Shown: in pieces, positions 1-11,777 of the stretch | Layout of the letters: the number at the start of each line of letters is the position of its first letter | Position numbering within the stretch: position 1 is the stretch's first letter | Assembly (NCBI GenBank): GCA_963764315.1 | Contig: CAVXSB010000002.1 | Location: 186,001 to 250,000 of the forward strand | Source: DATLWN01 sp963764315 | GTDB taxonomy: Bacteria; Pseudomonadota; Zetaproteobacteria; Mariprofundales; Mariprofundaceae | Reading direction: 5' to 3' | Length of the DNA: 64,000 nt | Notes under the pieces: generated by a model | Databases searched by the model: none | What the model was told of the DNA's origin: nothing | Seen by the model: the letters and a program-made list of their open reading frames with translations, nothing else | Translations under genes and position numbers: made by a program

Positions 1-150
1 CATGGACTGCACCTCGCGCGCCTGCAGTGGCGGCATCTTGATGCGTGTCATGTCTCCGTGGATGCGGATCAGCGGCGGTTCGCCGGAGGAGATGTGTAGG
101 TCAGAGGCATTGTTCTTGACGGTGAAGGCGAGCAATTCCGAAACGTCCAT
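1..150 (-). CDS. pilT: Twitching motility ATPase PilT, N-terminal fragment
   Basis: Only the first 50 codons are in the window; the gene runs off the left edge. Reading the minus strand from an ATG at 150 gives MDVSELLAFTVKNNASDLHI followed by a stretch with SSGEPPLIRIHGDM. This is the conserved PilT N-terminus (the 'SDLHLS.G.PP..R..G' motif that opens the PAS-like domain). PilT is the cytoplasmic hexameric ATPase that retracts type IV pili. A purine-rich ribosome site (GGGGAG) lies just upstream of the ATG. It is 72 bp downstream of apbE on the same strand. PilU shares this region, but the opening fits PilT better. A pilF gene near 34 kb supports a type IV pilus system. Confidence 0.88.
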   Translation of the reverse strand, partial: MDVSELLAFTVKNNASDLHISSGEPPLIRIHGDMTRIKMPPLQAREVQSM

Positions 151-222
151 GATCTCCCCGCGGCCCGATGTGGCGTGCTTTGCAGCATAGGAGCAGGGTC
201 CTGGCGCCGCAAGCGATGCAGA

Positions 223-1215
223 TCACTGAGTATCGATGGGCGTAAATCGTTTGGCCATGCCGGGGGTCATGTGAAGCTGCCCCCGGCTGTCGACGATCAG
301 GCCGTCGAATCCGAGTCTGGCGATCAGCGGCAGTCCCCTGGGGCCCATGACGAACAGTGCCGTACTCCAGGCATCGGACAGGATGCCCGAGGGGGCGATG
401 ATGGTGGCGCTTTCCACGCCGCGGGCGGGGCGGCCCGAGGCGGGGTCCAGAATGTGGTGGTAGCGCTTCTCCTTGTACATGAAGAAATGCTGGTAATCCC
501 CCGATGTGGATATGCTTTCACCGTTATGAAGGTCGACGGACCCGAGCATGTCGGCCTGGCGCCGGGGATGCTTGATGCCGATATGCCAGGGCCGTTGCCC
601 GTGGCTGCCGATCACCCTGAGATTGCCGCCGGCGTTGATGATGGCATTGGTGATACCGTGGCGCTGCAGCACGGCGATGCCCCGGTCGACGATATAGCCC
701 TTGCCGATGCCGCCGAAATCGAGCTGGCAGACGGTATCGGCGCGCTGCCAGGCGTTGCCCTGGCGGCTCAGACAACGGGCCGTGGCCATGTTCCGGCGGA
801 TGGCCGTTTCCGGCGGCGGGGCGGTGGGGGGCGGTTGCAGCGAGAAGCCCCACAGGACGTCCAGGGCGCCGAGCGCCGGGTCGAAGGCGCCATGGCTCTG
901 CCGGTAAACCTGCATGGCGGCCTCAAGCACCGTCTCGGCGGGCGGGGCGAGGCGCATCGGCGTGCCGGGGATCGAGGCGTTGAAGGCCTTGACGGAATCG
1001 CCATGATCGCCGTAGATCGTCAGGGCGTCGGCCAGGGATTGCATGGTGTCGGCGGCGTCTTTCACGGCGGCTGCGGCGTCGGCCTTGTCGGTGCCCATGA
1101 CGGTGAAGGTGATGATGGTGCCCATCATGAAGCGCGTTTCCTTGTAGGCGGCCGGTCCCGCATGGCAGGAGGTCAGCATCAGCAGCAGCGCAATACACCG
1201 GATACAGAGGGGCAT
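223..1215 (-). CDS. apbE: FAD:protein FMN transferase (ApbE family lipoprotein)
   Basis: 330 residues. ApbE-family enzymes attach FMN covalently from FAD to a Thr/Ser of flavoproteins such as RnfG/NqrC in the periplasm. The ATG at 1215 is chosen because it gives a lipoprotein signal ending in LTSC (Cys17); the open frame extends to an ATG at 1278, but that adds a non-signal extension. Seen: an early ETRFMMGT segment (the 'MGT' motif), DFGGIGKGYIVD in the middle (family D.GGI.KGY.VD), INAGGNLRVIG, ISTSGDYQHFF and the HHILDPASGRPA motif binding FAD. All core motifs are intact. It is transcribed toward pilT and divergent from erpA. Confidence 0.9.
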   Translation of the reverse strand: MPLCIRCIALLLMLTSCHAGPAAYKETRFMMGTIITFTVMGTDKADAAAAVKDAADTMQSLADALTIYGDHGDSVKAFNASIPGTPMRLAPPAETVLEAAMQVYRQSHGAFDPALGALDVLWGFSLQPPPTAPPPETAIRRNMATARCLSRQGNAWQRADTVCQLDFGGIGKGYIVDRGIAVLQRHGITNAIINAGGNLRVIGSHGQRPWHIGIKHPRRQADMLGSVDLHNGESISTSGDYQHFFMYKEKRYHHILDPASGRPARGVESATIIAPSGILSDAWSTALFVMGPRGLPLIARLGFDGLIVDSRGQLHMTPGMAKRFTPIDTQ

Positions 1216-1284
1216 GCGGGCATTGTGGCGACGTCGGGTGCGCTGACAAGCGAAAGCTGGACAGCCTCCCCAATGCACATGGGG

Positions 1285-1313
1285 TTGCGTAAGGGCGGGT
1301 CAAGGCGGATAAT
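1285..1313 (+). promoter_or_regulatory. Predicted sigma-70 promoter for erpA
   Basis: TTGCGT at 1285-1290 and GATAAT at 1308-1313 are separated by 17 bp, close to the sigma-70 consensus. The -10 box ends 25 bp before the erpA ATG. No operator-like palindrome was noticed here. Pattern match only. Confidence 0.5.
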
Positions 1314-1338
1314 GCACAAAGATTGCTATGTTGAGAGT

Positions 1339-1707
1339 ATGCCCATGTCGCTGAGTCTGACCGAAACCGCCGCCAACAAGATCCACGCCCTCCTGGCCAA
1401 CGAGGAGAACGGCGGGCTGCATCTGCGTATCTTCGTGTCCGGTGGTGGTTGCTCCGGCTTCCAGTACGGCTTTTCCTTCGACGATGCCGTCGGCGACAAC
1501 GATCAGGTCATCGAAAGCCGGGAGGTCAAACTGCTGGTCGATCCGATGAGCCTGGATTTGCTGAACGGCGCCGAGGTCGACTACCAGGAGAGCATCCAGG
1601 GCGCCTCCTTCGTCATCCGCAATCCCAACGCCGCATCCACCTGCGGCTGTGGCAAGTCCTTCACCCCTTCCGAGTCGAGCGGCGGCTGCGCCAACGCCGG
1701 CTATTAA
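1339..1707 (+). CDS. erpA: Iron-sulfur cluster insertion protein ErpA
   Basis: 122-residue A-type Fe-S carrier. It accepts clusters from the ISC/SUF machinery and passes them to apo-enzymes, including the isoprenoid enzymes IspG/IspH. The three conserved cysteines of HesB/IscA proteins are visible: one in SGGGCSGFQYGF and two in the C-terminal CGCGKSF. The ATG at 1339 is used; a second ATG at 1345 is equally possible. The reading frame stays open far upstream, but that part is antisense to apbE and not protein-like. It lies on its own promoter (1285-1313), divergent from apbE. IscA is the alternative name, but the length and GGCAN tail fit ErpA. Confidence 0.92.
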   Translation: MPMSLSLTETAANKIHALLANEENGGLHLRIFVSGGGCSGFQYGFSFDDAVGDNDQVIESREVKLLVDPMSLDLLNGAEVDYQESIQGASFVIRNPNAASTCGCGKSFTPSESSGGCANAGY

Positions 1708-1751
1708 CGGTGTCCGAATCCCGTATCTCTACGGCCTCCCTGTAAGCTGAC

Positions 1752-2687
1752 ATGTCTGACCTTGCGCTGCAGGTCGAGGGCCTGTCCAAGGTCTATGGCA
1801 ACGGCAAGACGGCCCTGCATGGCGTGGACCTCGCGGTCCCAGCTGGCAGCTTCTATGCGCTTCTGGGCCCGAACGGCGCCGGCAAGTCCACGCTGATCAA
1901 CATCCTGGCCGACATCGTGCGGCCCACGGCCGGTTGGGCGCGTTTTTTCGGCCATGACATCTTCGCCGAGCGGGCCTGGTGCAAACGGCGCATGGGCATC
2001 GTGCCGCAGGAAGCAGCATTCGATCCCTTCTTCACCTGCCGTGAGGTGCTGCGCCTGACCAGCGGCATGTACGGCAAGCGCCCCGACGAGGCCTGGATCG
2101 ACGAGCTGCTGGAACGCCTGGAGTTGGCGCAGCACGCCGGCAAGAACACGCGCCAGCTGTCCGGCGGCATGCGCCGGCGCCTGCTGGTGGCCCAGGCCCT
2201 GGTGCACCGGCCGCAGCTGGTGGTGCTGGACGAACCGACGGCCGGCGTCGATGTCGAGCTGCGCCAGCGTCTGTGGGCCTTCATGCGCGAGCTGAACCGG
2301 CAGGGCACGACGATCCTCTTGACCACCCATTATCTGGAGGAGGCGGAGGAGTTGTGCGACCGGGTGGCCATCATCCAGCACGGCCGCGTCATTGCTGATC
2401 GGCCGATGCGCGCGCTGATGCACGAGGTGGCCGGCTCCTACTTATGGCTGCGCTACGGGCCCGAACACCAGCCGGACGCCGAGGACATGGCGGCGCTGGC
2501 CGACTTCCTGCCCAGGCAGCTGGACGACGGAATCTGCCTGACGCTGCAGCATCCGGATGCCAACAGTACGACCTTCCACGCCGCTTATTCGGCGGCCGTC
2601 AGCCGTCTGGGCCCGCCGCTCGATGCCAGCGTGCGCCAGGAGGATCTCGAGGACGTGTTCCTGCGCCTGACCCGGGAGGCGGCGTGA
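1752..2687 (+). CDS. ABC-2 type exporter, ATP-binding subunit
   Basis: 311 residues. The ATPase has all nucleotide-binding motifs: Walker A GPNGAGKST near residue 41, Q-loop in GIVPQEAAFDP, signature LSGGMRRR, Walker B LVVLDEP and the switch His in LLTTHYLEE. The C-terminal ~90 residues form the variable tail found in YadG/NodI/DrrA-like subunits. It pairs with the permease that starts four bases before its stop (GTGA overlap), so the two are translationally coupled and form one exporter. The substrate cannot be read from sequence; E. coli YadGH is the closest named relative I recognise. Confidence 0.88.
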   Translation: MSDLALQVEGLSKVYGNGKTALHGVDLAVPAGSFYALLGPNGAGKSTLINILADIVRPTAGWARFFGHDIFAERAWCKRRMGIVPQEAAFDPFFTCREVLRLTSGMYGKRPDEAWIDELLERLELAQHAGKNTRQLSGGMRRRLLVAQALVHRPQLVVLDEPTAGVDVELRQRLWAFMRELNRQGTTILLTTHYLEEAEELCDRVAIIQHGRVIADRPMRALMHEVAGSYLWLRYGPEHQPDAEDMAALADFLPRQLDDGICLTLQHPDANSTTFHAAYSAAVSRLGPPLDASVRQEDLEDVFLRLTREAA

Positions 2688-3454
2688 GGCCGGTCAATGT
2701 CTACGGGGCCAGGACGCTGTTCATGCGCGAGGTCCGCCGCTTCCTGAAGGTGAAGATGCAGACCATCGTGGCCCCGGCGCTGACGGCGTTGCTGTACCTG
2801 GCGGTGTTCCGCTATGCCATGGGGGATAGGCACGTGCCTGGGCTGGCGGTGCCGTACTTCACCTTCCTGGTGCCTGGCCTGGCCATGATGTCGATGCTGC
2901 AGAACGCCTTCGCCAATACCTCCAGCTCTATCGTCACCAGCAAGGTCATGAATGTGTACATCTTCCTGCTGATGGCGCCGCTGTCGGCCGGCGAGGTCGT
3001 GGCCGCCTTCCTGGCGGCGGCGGTGGTGCGCGCCCTGATCGTGGCCACGGTGTTCCTCGGGGTACTGAGTCCATTCGTGCATTTCCCGGCCTTCCACCCG
3101 CTGTTGATGCTTTACTACGCGGTATGCGGCAGCATCATCATGGGTTCCCTGGGGCTGGTCGGCGGCATCTGGTCGCGCAAGTTCGACGATATCGCCCTGA
3201 TCAGCAATTTCGTCATCCTGCCGCTGACCTTTCTGTCCGGCGTGTTCTACTCCGCCGGGCAGCTGCCACCGCTCTGGCGGCATCTGAACGAGGCCAACCC
3301 CTTCTTCTACCTGATCGACGGCTTCCGCTTCGGTTTTCTCGGTGTCGGAGACACCGATCCGATCCGCACCGCATGGATCGTCGGCCTGGTCAGCCTGGGC
3401 TGTATCGCCCTGTGCTGGCAGGTCTGGCGTACGGGCTGGAGGTTGAAGGAGTAA
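2684..3454 (+). CDS. ABC-2 type exporter, permease subunit
   Basis: 256-residue inner-membrane protein. I use the GTG at 2684, which overlaps the ATPase stop (GTGA) and is preceded by a GGGAGG ribosome site; the frame is open further upstream only inside the ATPase gene. About six hydrophobic segments are visible. The family signature is present near the C-terminal third (FLSGVFYSAGQLPPLW, then NPFFYLIDGFRFGFLG), as in YadH/NodJ ABC-2 permeases. It works with the preceding ATPase. The stop overlaps the rlmE start (TAATG), so rlmE is in the same transcript. Confidence 0.88.
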   Translation: MRPVNVYGARTLFMREVRRFLKVKMQTIVAPALTALLYLAVFRYAMGDRHVPGLAVPYFTFLVPGLAMMSMLQNAFANTSSSIVTSKVMNVYIFLLMAPLSAGEVVAAFLAAAVVRALIVATVFLGVLSPFVHFPAFHPLLMLYYAVCGSIIMGSLGLVGGIWSRKFDDIALISNFVILPLTFLSGVFYSAGQLPPLWRHLNEANPFFYLIDGFRFGFLGVGDTDPIRTAWIVGLVSLGCIALCWQVWRTGWRLKE

Positions 3455-4077
3455 TGGGCGCCAAGAACCGAAGTACCCAGTGGTATCAGCGCCATGTCAA
3501 CGACGGCTTCGTCAAGCGCGCACAGAAGGAGGGCAAGCGCTCGCGCGCGGCCTTCAAGCTCACCGAAATCCTCGATAAGCATGGCCTGACGCTGAAATCG
3601 GACGCCGCCGTCGTCGACCTCGGCTGCGCCCCGGGTTCGTGGAGTGCCGAGATCGCCCCACGCCTCGGGGAAGGGGGGCTGTTGGTCGGCATCGACCTGT
3701 TGCCGGTGGTGCCGGTACCGGGGGTCACCATGCTGCAGGGGGATTTCGACTCCCCCAAGGGGCAGGCGACCATCGACAAGGCGCTGGCCGGGCGGCCGCT
3801 GTCCCTTGTGCTGTCGGACATGGCGCCGGAGATGAGTGGCAACAAGATCGTTGACCAGGCCCGCATGATGCACCTGAACGACATGACGCTGAATTTCGCC
3901 GTCAATCACCTGAAGGAGGGCGGGCATATGCTGCTCAAGACCTTCATGGGCGACGGCTACGATGCCTATCGTCGCGAACTGTCCGGCTGGTTCCGCATCG
4001 TCAAGGCGGTCAAGCCGGCGGCCAGCCGTCGCGATTCGGCGGAGATGTACCTGCTGGCCACGGGGTTCCGACGCTAG
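3454..4077 (+). CDS. rlmE: 23S rRNA 2'-O-ribose methyltransferase RlmE (FtsJ/RrmJ)
   Basis: 207 residues, the usual size. RlmE methylates the 2'-OH of U2552 in the 23S A-loop using S-adenosylmethionine and is needed for late 50S assembly. Seen: an SAM-binding VVDLGCAPGSWS motif near residue 55, and the K-D-K-E catalytic tetrad in AAFKLTEI, LVLSDMAPEMSGN, MLLKTFMGDG and SAEMYLLATGF. The ATG overlaps the permease stop by one base. RlmE usually sits upstream of ftsH; here it is linked to an exporter and thpR, so the context is unusual but the identity is secure. Confidence 0.95.
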   Translation: MGAKNRSTQWYQRHVNDGFVKRAQKEGKRSRAAFKLTEILDKHGLTLKSDAAVVDLGCAPGSWSAEIAPRLGEGGLLVGIDLLPVVPVPGVTMLQGDFDSPKGQATIDKALAGRPLSLVLSDMAPEMSGNKIVDQARMMHLNDMTLNFAVNHLKEGGHMLLKTFMGDGYDAYRRELSGWFRIVKAVKPAASRRDSAEMYLLATGFRR

Positions 4078-4079
4078 GC

Positions 4080-4649
4080 ATGCGCCTGTTCGCCGCCCTC
4101 GATCTGCCGGCCGGGGTGGTCGAAGAACTGCATGCCTGGTGGGAGTCCGCCAATGCCGATTATCCCCCCGGCGTGTGGCGGGACGTGCCGCCACGCAACT
4201 GGCATCTGACGCTGGCCTTCTTCGGCGAGGTGGAGGGGGGAGAGACGGACGATCTCGCCGAGGCGCTGGGTGCTTGCGCCGCCCGCCATGGCCCGCTACA
4301 ACTGGCACTCGACGGCTTCGGCGCCTTTCCGTCGTCCACGCGCCCGCGCGTGCTGTGGGCCGGCGTGGCGGATACCGGGGACGGGGAATCGATGCGGCTT
4401 GCCCGCTGTTGCCGGCTTGCCGGCCATGCTACGCTTCGCAAGCGTCCGGCCCGGGACGAACCGTTCCGTGGGCATGTGACGCTGGCGCGCGCATCCGCGG
4501 CGCCGCCGATCGAGGCCGAGGTGCTTGCGACCATGCCGCCGCTGCCGGAGCTTTCATGGGCAGCCGGCACGCTGAGCCTGATGCAGTCCATGCTGCGCCC
4601 GGATGGGGCGCGATACCGGATTCTGGAAGATTTTCCATTGGGGGAATAA
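4080..4649 (+). CDS. thpR: RNA 2',3'-cyclic phosphodiesterase ThpR (2'-5' RNA ligase family)
   Basis: 189 residues. A member of the 2H phosphoesterase superfamily that opens RNA 2',3'-cyclic phosphates. Both catalytic HxTx motifs are present: HLTL (near residue 42) and HVTL (near residue 130), each in its own lobe. It starts two bases after the rlmE stop and ends two bases before recA, so it is part of the rlmE-thpR-recA run. The middle segment around residues 105-120 (rich in Arg/Cys) is less conserved, but the frame is open and both motifs are intact. Confidence 0.88.
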   Translation: MRLFAALDLPAGVVEELHAWWESANADYPPGVWRDVPPRNWHLTLAFFGEVEGGETDDLAEALGACAARHGPLQLALDGFGAFPSSTRPRVLWAGVADTGDGESMRLARCCRLAGHATLRKRPARDEPFRGHVTLARASAAPPIEAEVLATMPPLPELSWAAGTLSLMQSMLRPDGARYRILEDFPLGE

Positions 4650-4651
4650 CG

Positions 4652-5665
<1,014 letters not shown>

Positions 5666-5671
5666 GCGATC

Positions 5672-6139
5672 TTGGGCCGGCCGCAGCCGACCGCCTACAA
5701 CACCGCCCTGCGCGCGTTGGCCAGGCGCGAGCACTGTGCCGCCGAGATGCAGGCGAAGTTGGCCGAAAAGGGCTTTGATTCCGATGAGATTGACGATGCC
5801 CTTCACAGGCTGGTTCAACAAGGATATCTGAGCGAGCAGCGTTTCGCCGAGGGCTTTTTGCGTGCGCGCCTGCGCCGCGGCGAGGCACCGTGGCTGGCCG
5901 CACAGAAGGCGAGAATGCGCGGCGTCGATGCCGGGGTCCTGGAGCGTGCTGCCGAAGAGGCGCGCGAAACCTTCGATGCCGATGCCGCCTGTACGGCCAT
6001 GCTGGCGCACCGTGACCCCGGCCGGCAGCGCTTTGTCGATGCCAAACGCTGGCAGCGCGAGGCTCGATTTTTGAGGCAAAAGGGATTCGATTCGGCTACC
6101 ATTCTGCGCGCGCTACAGCGCGGAAATGTGGAGGATTAA
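5672..6139 (+). CDS. recX: RecA regulatory protein RecX
   Basis: 155 residues. RecX caps and destabilises RecA filaments. The three-helix repeat pattern is visible: ALRALARREHCAAEMQAKL, then GYLSEQRFAEGFLRARL, and a third near REARFLRQKGFDSATI. The frame contains no ATG near the front; translation appears to begin at a TTG at 5672, six bases after the recA stop, which lies in the same frame. A weak start downstream of recA is typical and keeps RecX low relative to RecA. It ends just before the alaS ribosome site. Confidence 0.9.
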   Translation: MGRPQPTAYNTALRALARREHCAAEMQAKLAEKGFDSDEIDDALHRLVQQGYLSEQRFAEGFLRARLRRGEAPWLAAQKARMRGVDAGVLERAAEEARETFDADAACTAMLAHRDPGRQRFVDAKRWQREARFLRQKGFDSATILRALQRGNVED

Positions 6140-6140
6140 G

Positions 6141-8765
<2,625 letters not shown>

Positions 8766-8774
8766 TCCTTTCTG

Positions 8775-9605
8775 ATGGCTATCTATGCTGTCGGCGATAT
8801 CCAGGGCTGCTTCGATCCGCTCAGGCGCCTGCTCGACGCCGTCGCCTTCGATCCGGCTTCGGACCGGCTGTGGTGCACCGGCGATCTGGTCAATCGCGGC
8901 CCGGATTCGCTGGCCGTGCTGCGCTTTGCGCGCAGTCTCGGGGATGCGTGCATCTCGGTGCTGGGCAACCACGATCTGCACCTGCTGACACTGGCCGCCG
9001 GAGGAGCCGTTTATCGCCGGGATACCATGCGCGGCGTGCTCGATGCCCCGGATGCCGGGGAATTGCTGGACTGGCTGCGCCGGCTGCCGCTGATGCACGA
9101 CGATGCCGGCCTCGGCCTGAGTATGGTGCACGGCGGCCTGCATCCGGCCTGGGATGTGGATACGGCCATGCGCCGAGCCGCCGGCGTCGAGGCGCAGCTC
9201 AAAAGCGATACCTGGGCGGAATTCTGCATGCAACTGCACCACGACGCCTATCCGTGCTGCCAGCCGGAAACCGACGGCCTGGCCGACACGCTGTTCACGG
9301 TGGCGGTGATGACCCGCACGCGCTATTGCACGGCGGCGGGTGTATTCGACTGGGGCAATCGCGCCGGCCCGGCCCAGATACCGGGGCAACAGCCCTGGTT
9401 CGACTTCGACGCCCCCTGGCGGCAGCAGCGGCGCATCGTCTACGGCCACTGGTCGGCCATGGGTCTGGTCGCCGACCGGCCTCATGTGCTGGGCCTGGAT
9501 TCCGGCTGTGTCTGGGGTGGGGCGCTGAGTGCCGCCCGCCTGGATGCCGGCTGGCCGCCCACGGTCAGCCAGACCGCCTGCCCCAGCTACCAGCAGCACG
9601 GCTAA
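8775..9605 (+). CDS. apaH: Bis(5'-nucleosyl)-tetraphosphatase, symmetrical (ApaH)
   Basis: 276 residues. ApaH splits Ap4A into two ADP and also removes Np4 caps from RNA. Metallophosphatase motifs are complete: AVGDIQGC at the start, CTGDLVNRGPDS, SVLGNHDLHLL, then SMVHGGLHPAWD and YGHWSAMGL with the later metal-binding His residues. It starts nine bases after alaS and is probably read from the same message. ApaH is more often next to rsmA (ksgA); the alaS linkage is a local arrangement. Confidence 0.93.
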   Translation: MAIYAVGDIQGCFDPLRRLLDAVAFDPASDRLWCTGDLVNRGPDSLAVLRFARSLGDACISVLGNHDLHLLTLAAGGAVYRRDTMRGVLDAPDAGELLDWLRRLPLMHDDAGLGLSMVHGGLHPAWDVDTAMRRAAGVEAQLKSDTWAEFCMQLHHDAYPCCQPETDGLADTLFTVAVMTRTRYCTAAGVFDWGNRAGPAQIPGQQPWFDFDAPWRQQRRIVYGHWSAMGLVADRPHVLGLDSGCVWGGALSAARLDAGWPPTVSQTACPSYQQHG

Positions 9606-9682
9606 GGCTGTATCTGCCCTTATCCACGCCTGTGCTACAGTCGTTGCATGGCTGATATCCGAATCGGAGGAGATGTTCCCGC

Positions 9683-10846
9683 ATGAACGCCGATTCGGTC
9701 CTGTATATCATGTTCCTGATCTTCTTCGGCGCTGCGGTCGTGGCCACGCTGGCGATGATGGCGCGCCAGTCGATGCTGGTCGGTTACATCCTGCTCGGCA
9801 TCGTCCTGGGCCCGGCGGTCCTCGGCTGGGTGGGCGATGCGGCTATGATCCGGCAGATCTCAGATATCGGTATCCTGTTCCTGCTATTCCTGCTCGGGCT
9901 GAACCTGCCGCCCCAGAAGCTGGTCGGGCTGGTACGCGAGACGACGATCGTCACCGTCGCCAGCGCCGTCGTGCTGGCGAGCGCCGGGGCGGCCCTGTCG
10001 CTGGCCTTCGGCTACAGCGGCTTCGAGTCCATGGTTATCGGCGCCGCCCTGATGTTTTCCAGTACCATCATCGGCATCAAGCTGCTGCCGACAACGGTGC
10101 TGCACCATCGCCATACCGGCGAGATCATCATCAGCATCCTGCTGCTGCAGGACATGCTGGCCATCCTGGTGCTGCTTTTGATTCGCCCGGCGGCCGATAT
10201 GCGCTGGTGGGATTTCGTACGGCCGCTGGTCAGTTTCCCGGCCCTGTACCTGTTGGCATGGGCGCTGGAGCGGTCCGTCATCATCCGCCTGCTGCGCCGC
10301 TTCGACACCATCCAGGAATACATGTTCCTGCTGGCCATCGGCTGGTGCCTGGGCATGGCCGAACTGGCGCACGCGCTGGGGCTGTCGCTGGAGATCGGCG
10401 CCTTCGTCGCCGGCGTGGCCATGGCCAACAGCCCCATCGCCCAGTTCATCGCCGAGCAGCTGAAGACGCTGCGCGATTTCTTCCTGGTCATCTTCTTCTT
10501 TTCGGTCGGCGCCGGCTTTCATCCGGATTCGCTGGCCGGCGTCTGGTTGCCGGCGCTGCTGCTGGCGGCGATCGCCCTGACGCTGAAGCCGCTGCTGTTC
10601 TCGCTGTTGATGCGCCGGCAGGGGGAACCGCGCGCCATCGCCGGCGAGGTCGGCGTACGCCTGGGGCAGATGAGCGAATTCTCGATCCTGATCGCCGTCC
10701 TGGCGGCGGACACCGAGCGCATCGGCGCCCATGCCGCCACGCTGATCCAGTTGGCCACGATCCTGACCTTCGTCGTCTCGCCCTATGTGACGATCCTGCG
10801 CTACCCGACGCCGGTGGCCTTGTCCGAGCGGCTACGCCGCGATTAG
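9683..10846 (+). CDS. Kef-type monovalent cation:proton antiporter (CPA2), membrane domain only
   Basis: 387 residues, about 12 hydrophobic segments. Matches the Na+/H+ exchanger domain of the CPA2 family (KefB/KefC/YbaL). Characteristic stretches: GYILLGIVLGPAVLG near residue 33, FLLGLNLPP, SSTIIGIKLLPT, LLLQDMLAIL (the conserved Asp of the ion site), and LSLEIGAFVAGVAMANS. The C-terminal RCK/TrkA-N regulatory domain of KefC is missing, so gating by glutathione adducts or NAD is not expected. The next gene, on the opposite strand, is gloB; its stop overlaps by four bases. A GGAGGAG ribosome site precedes the ATG. Confidence 0.85.
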   Translation: MNADSVLYIMFLIFFGAAVVATLAMMARQSMLVGYILLGIVLGPAVLGWVGDAAMIRQISDIGILFLLFLLGLNLPPQKLVGLVRETTIVTVASAVVLASAGAALSLAFGYSGFESMVIGAALMFSSTIIGIKLLPTTVLHHRHTGEIIISILLLQDMLAILVLLLIRPAADMRWWDFVRPLVSFPALYLLAWALERSVIIRLLRRFDTIQEYMFLLAIGWCLGMAELAHALGLSLEIGAFVAGVAMANSPIAQFIAEQLKTLRDFFLVIFFFSVGAGFHPDSLAGVWLPALLLAAIALTLKPLLFSLLMRRQGEPRAIAGEVGVRLGQMSEFSILIAVLAADTERIGAHAATLIQLATILTFVVSPYVTILRYPTPVALSERLRRD

Positions 10847-11625
10847 GCCCCGTTCTTCTGGACGCGGATGGCGGTGAATACGGCCAGCGGCGTGGCTTCG
10901 GTGCCGTGATTGGCGGCATAGGCGGCACAGAATGCGGATGAGAGCGGGCGCAGGAAGGGGTTGGTGGCCAGCTCATCACCGATGCTCGACGGGATCGTCG
11001 GCTTGCCATCCATGCGCATGCGCGTGTCGCGCGAGATGCGCGCGTCCAACGCCGCGTTGCCGGCATCGATGCTGCGGGCGAAGCGCAGGTTGGACAGGGT
11101 ATATTCGTGGGCGCAGTACACCCGGGTCTCGGGGGCCAGGCGCGCGAGCTTCTGCAGGCTGTCCCACATCTGGGCCGGGCTGCCCTCAAATAGCCGGCCG
11201 CAGCCGCCGCCGAACAGCGTGTCGCCGCAGAACAGGGCGTCGTCGATGACATAGGCGATATGTCCCAGCGTGTGGCCGGGCACGTCCAGTACCGTTACCG
11301 GCAGATTCCCCAGGTTCAGCCCGGCATGCGCGTCGATGCGCGTGTCGATACCGGGGATGCGCGCCGCATCGTGACTGGCGCCGACGACATGGCAGCCGTA
11401 GTGCGCCGCGAGTTCCAGATTGGCGCCGGTGTGATCCCAGTGGTGATGCGTGTTCAGCACATGCGTCAGGCTAAGGCCCAGCTCGGCGCAGGCGGCCTCG
11501 ACGGGTGCGGCCTCGGCCGGGTCGACGACGGCCACCGCATCCCCGGCATCGATCAGGTAGATGTAATTGTCGTTCAGCGCCGGCAACTGGTGCACGGTGA
11601 AATCGTTATGCCGGTAGGACCACAT
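10843..11625 (-). CDS. gloB: Hydroxyacylglutathione hydrolase (glyoxalase II)
   Basis: 260 residues. Hydrolyses S-lactoylglutathione to lactate and glutathione, the second step of methylglyoxal removal. The binuclear metallo-beta-lactamase motif is present as THHHWDHTGAN (near residue 59), with the later ligands in VPGHTLGHIAY, FCGDTLFGGGCGRLFEG and YCAHEYTLSNLRFA. The C-terminal ~80 residues form the GloB-type helical domain that binds glutathione. It converges with the antiporter gene, and the tails overlap. Glutathione use is therefore expected in this organism. Confidence 0.94.
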   Translation of the reverse strand: MWSYRHNDFTVHQLPALNDNYIYLIDAGDAVAVVDPAEAAPVEAACAELGLSLTHVLNTHHHWDHTGANLELAAHYGCHVVGASHDAARIPGIDTRIDAHAGLNLGNLPVTVLDVPGHTLGHIAYVIDDALFCGDTLFGGGCGRLFEGSPAQMWDSLQKLARLAPETRVYCAHEYTLSNLRFARSIDAGNAALDARISRDTRMRMDGKPTIPSSIGDELATNPFLRPLSSAFCAAYAANHGTEATPLAVFTAIRVQKNGA

Positions 11626-11723
11626 GTGCCCAGCCTAGCATGGCGGCACGGGCAGGGAAGATGGTTGGACGCGTCTAAAGACCATGACGAAAACGGGGTG
11701 GCAAGTCGGGGCCGGTCGACTAG

Positions 11724-11745
11724 ACTCGGATTTCAAACGCCGAGT
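11724..11745. promoter_or_regulatory. Short inverted repeat upstream of the peroxiredoxin gene
   Basis: ACTCGG at 11724-11729 and CCGAGT at 11740-11745 are exact inverted repeats with a 10-base spacer, 33 bp before the peroxiredoxin ATG. It could be a small 5' UTR hairpin or a regulator site. It does not match an OxyR or PerR site that I can recognise. The arms are short and could occur by chance. Confidence 0.25.
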
Positions 11746-11777
11746 ATTCCATCCCCAAGCATAAAGGAGCATCAATC

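Noticed and set aside
175..1338. Long plus-strand open frame in front of erpA (a 510-residue frame)
   Set aside because: It is antisense to apbE and has no family features; only its last 122 residues (ErpA) are real.
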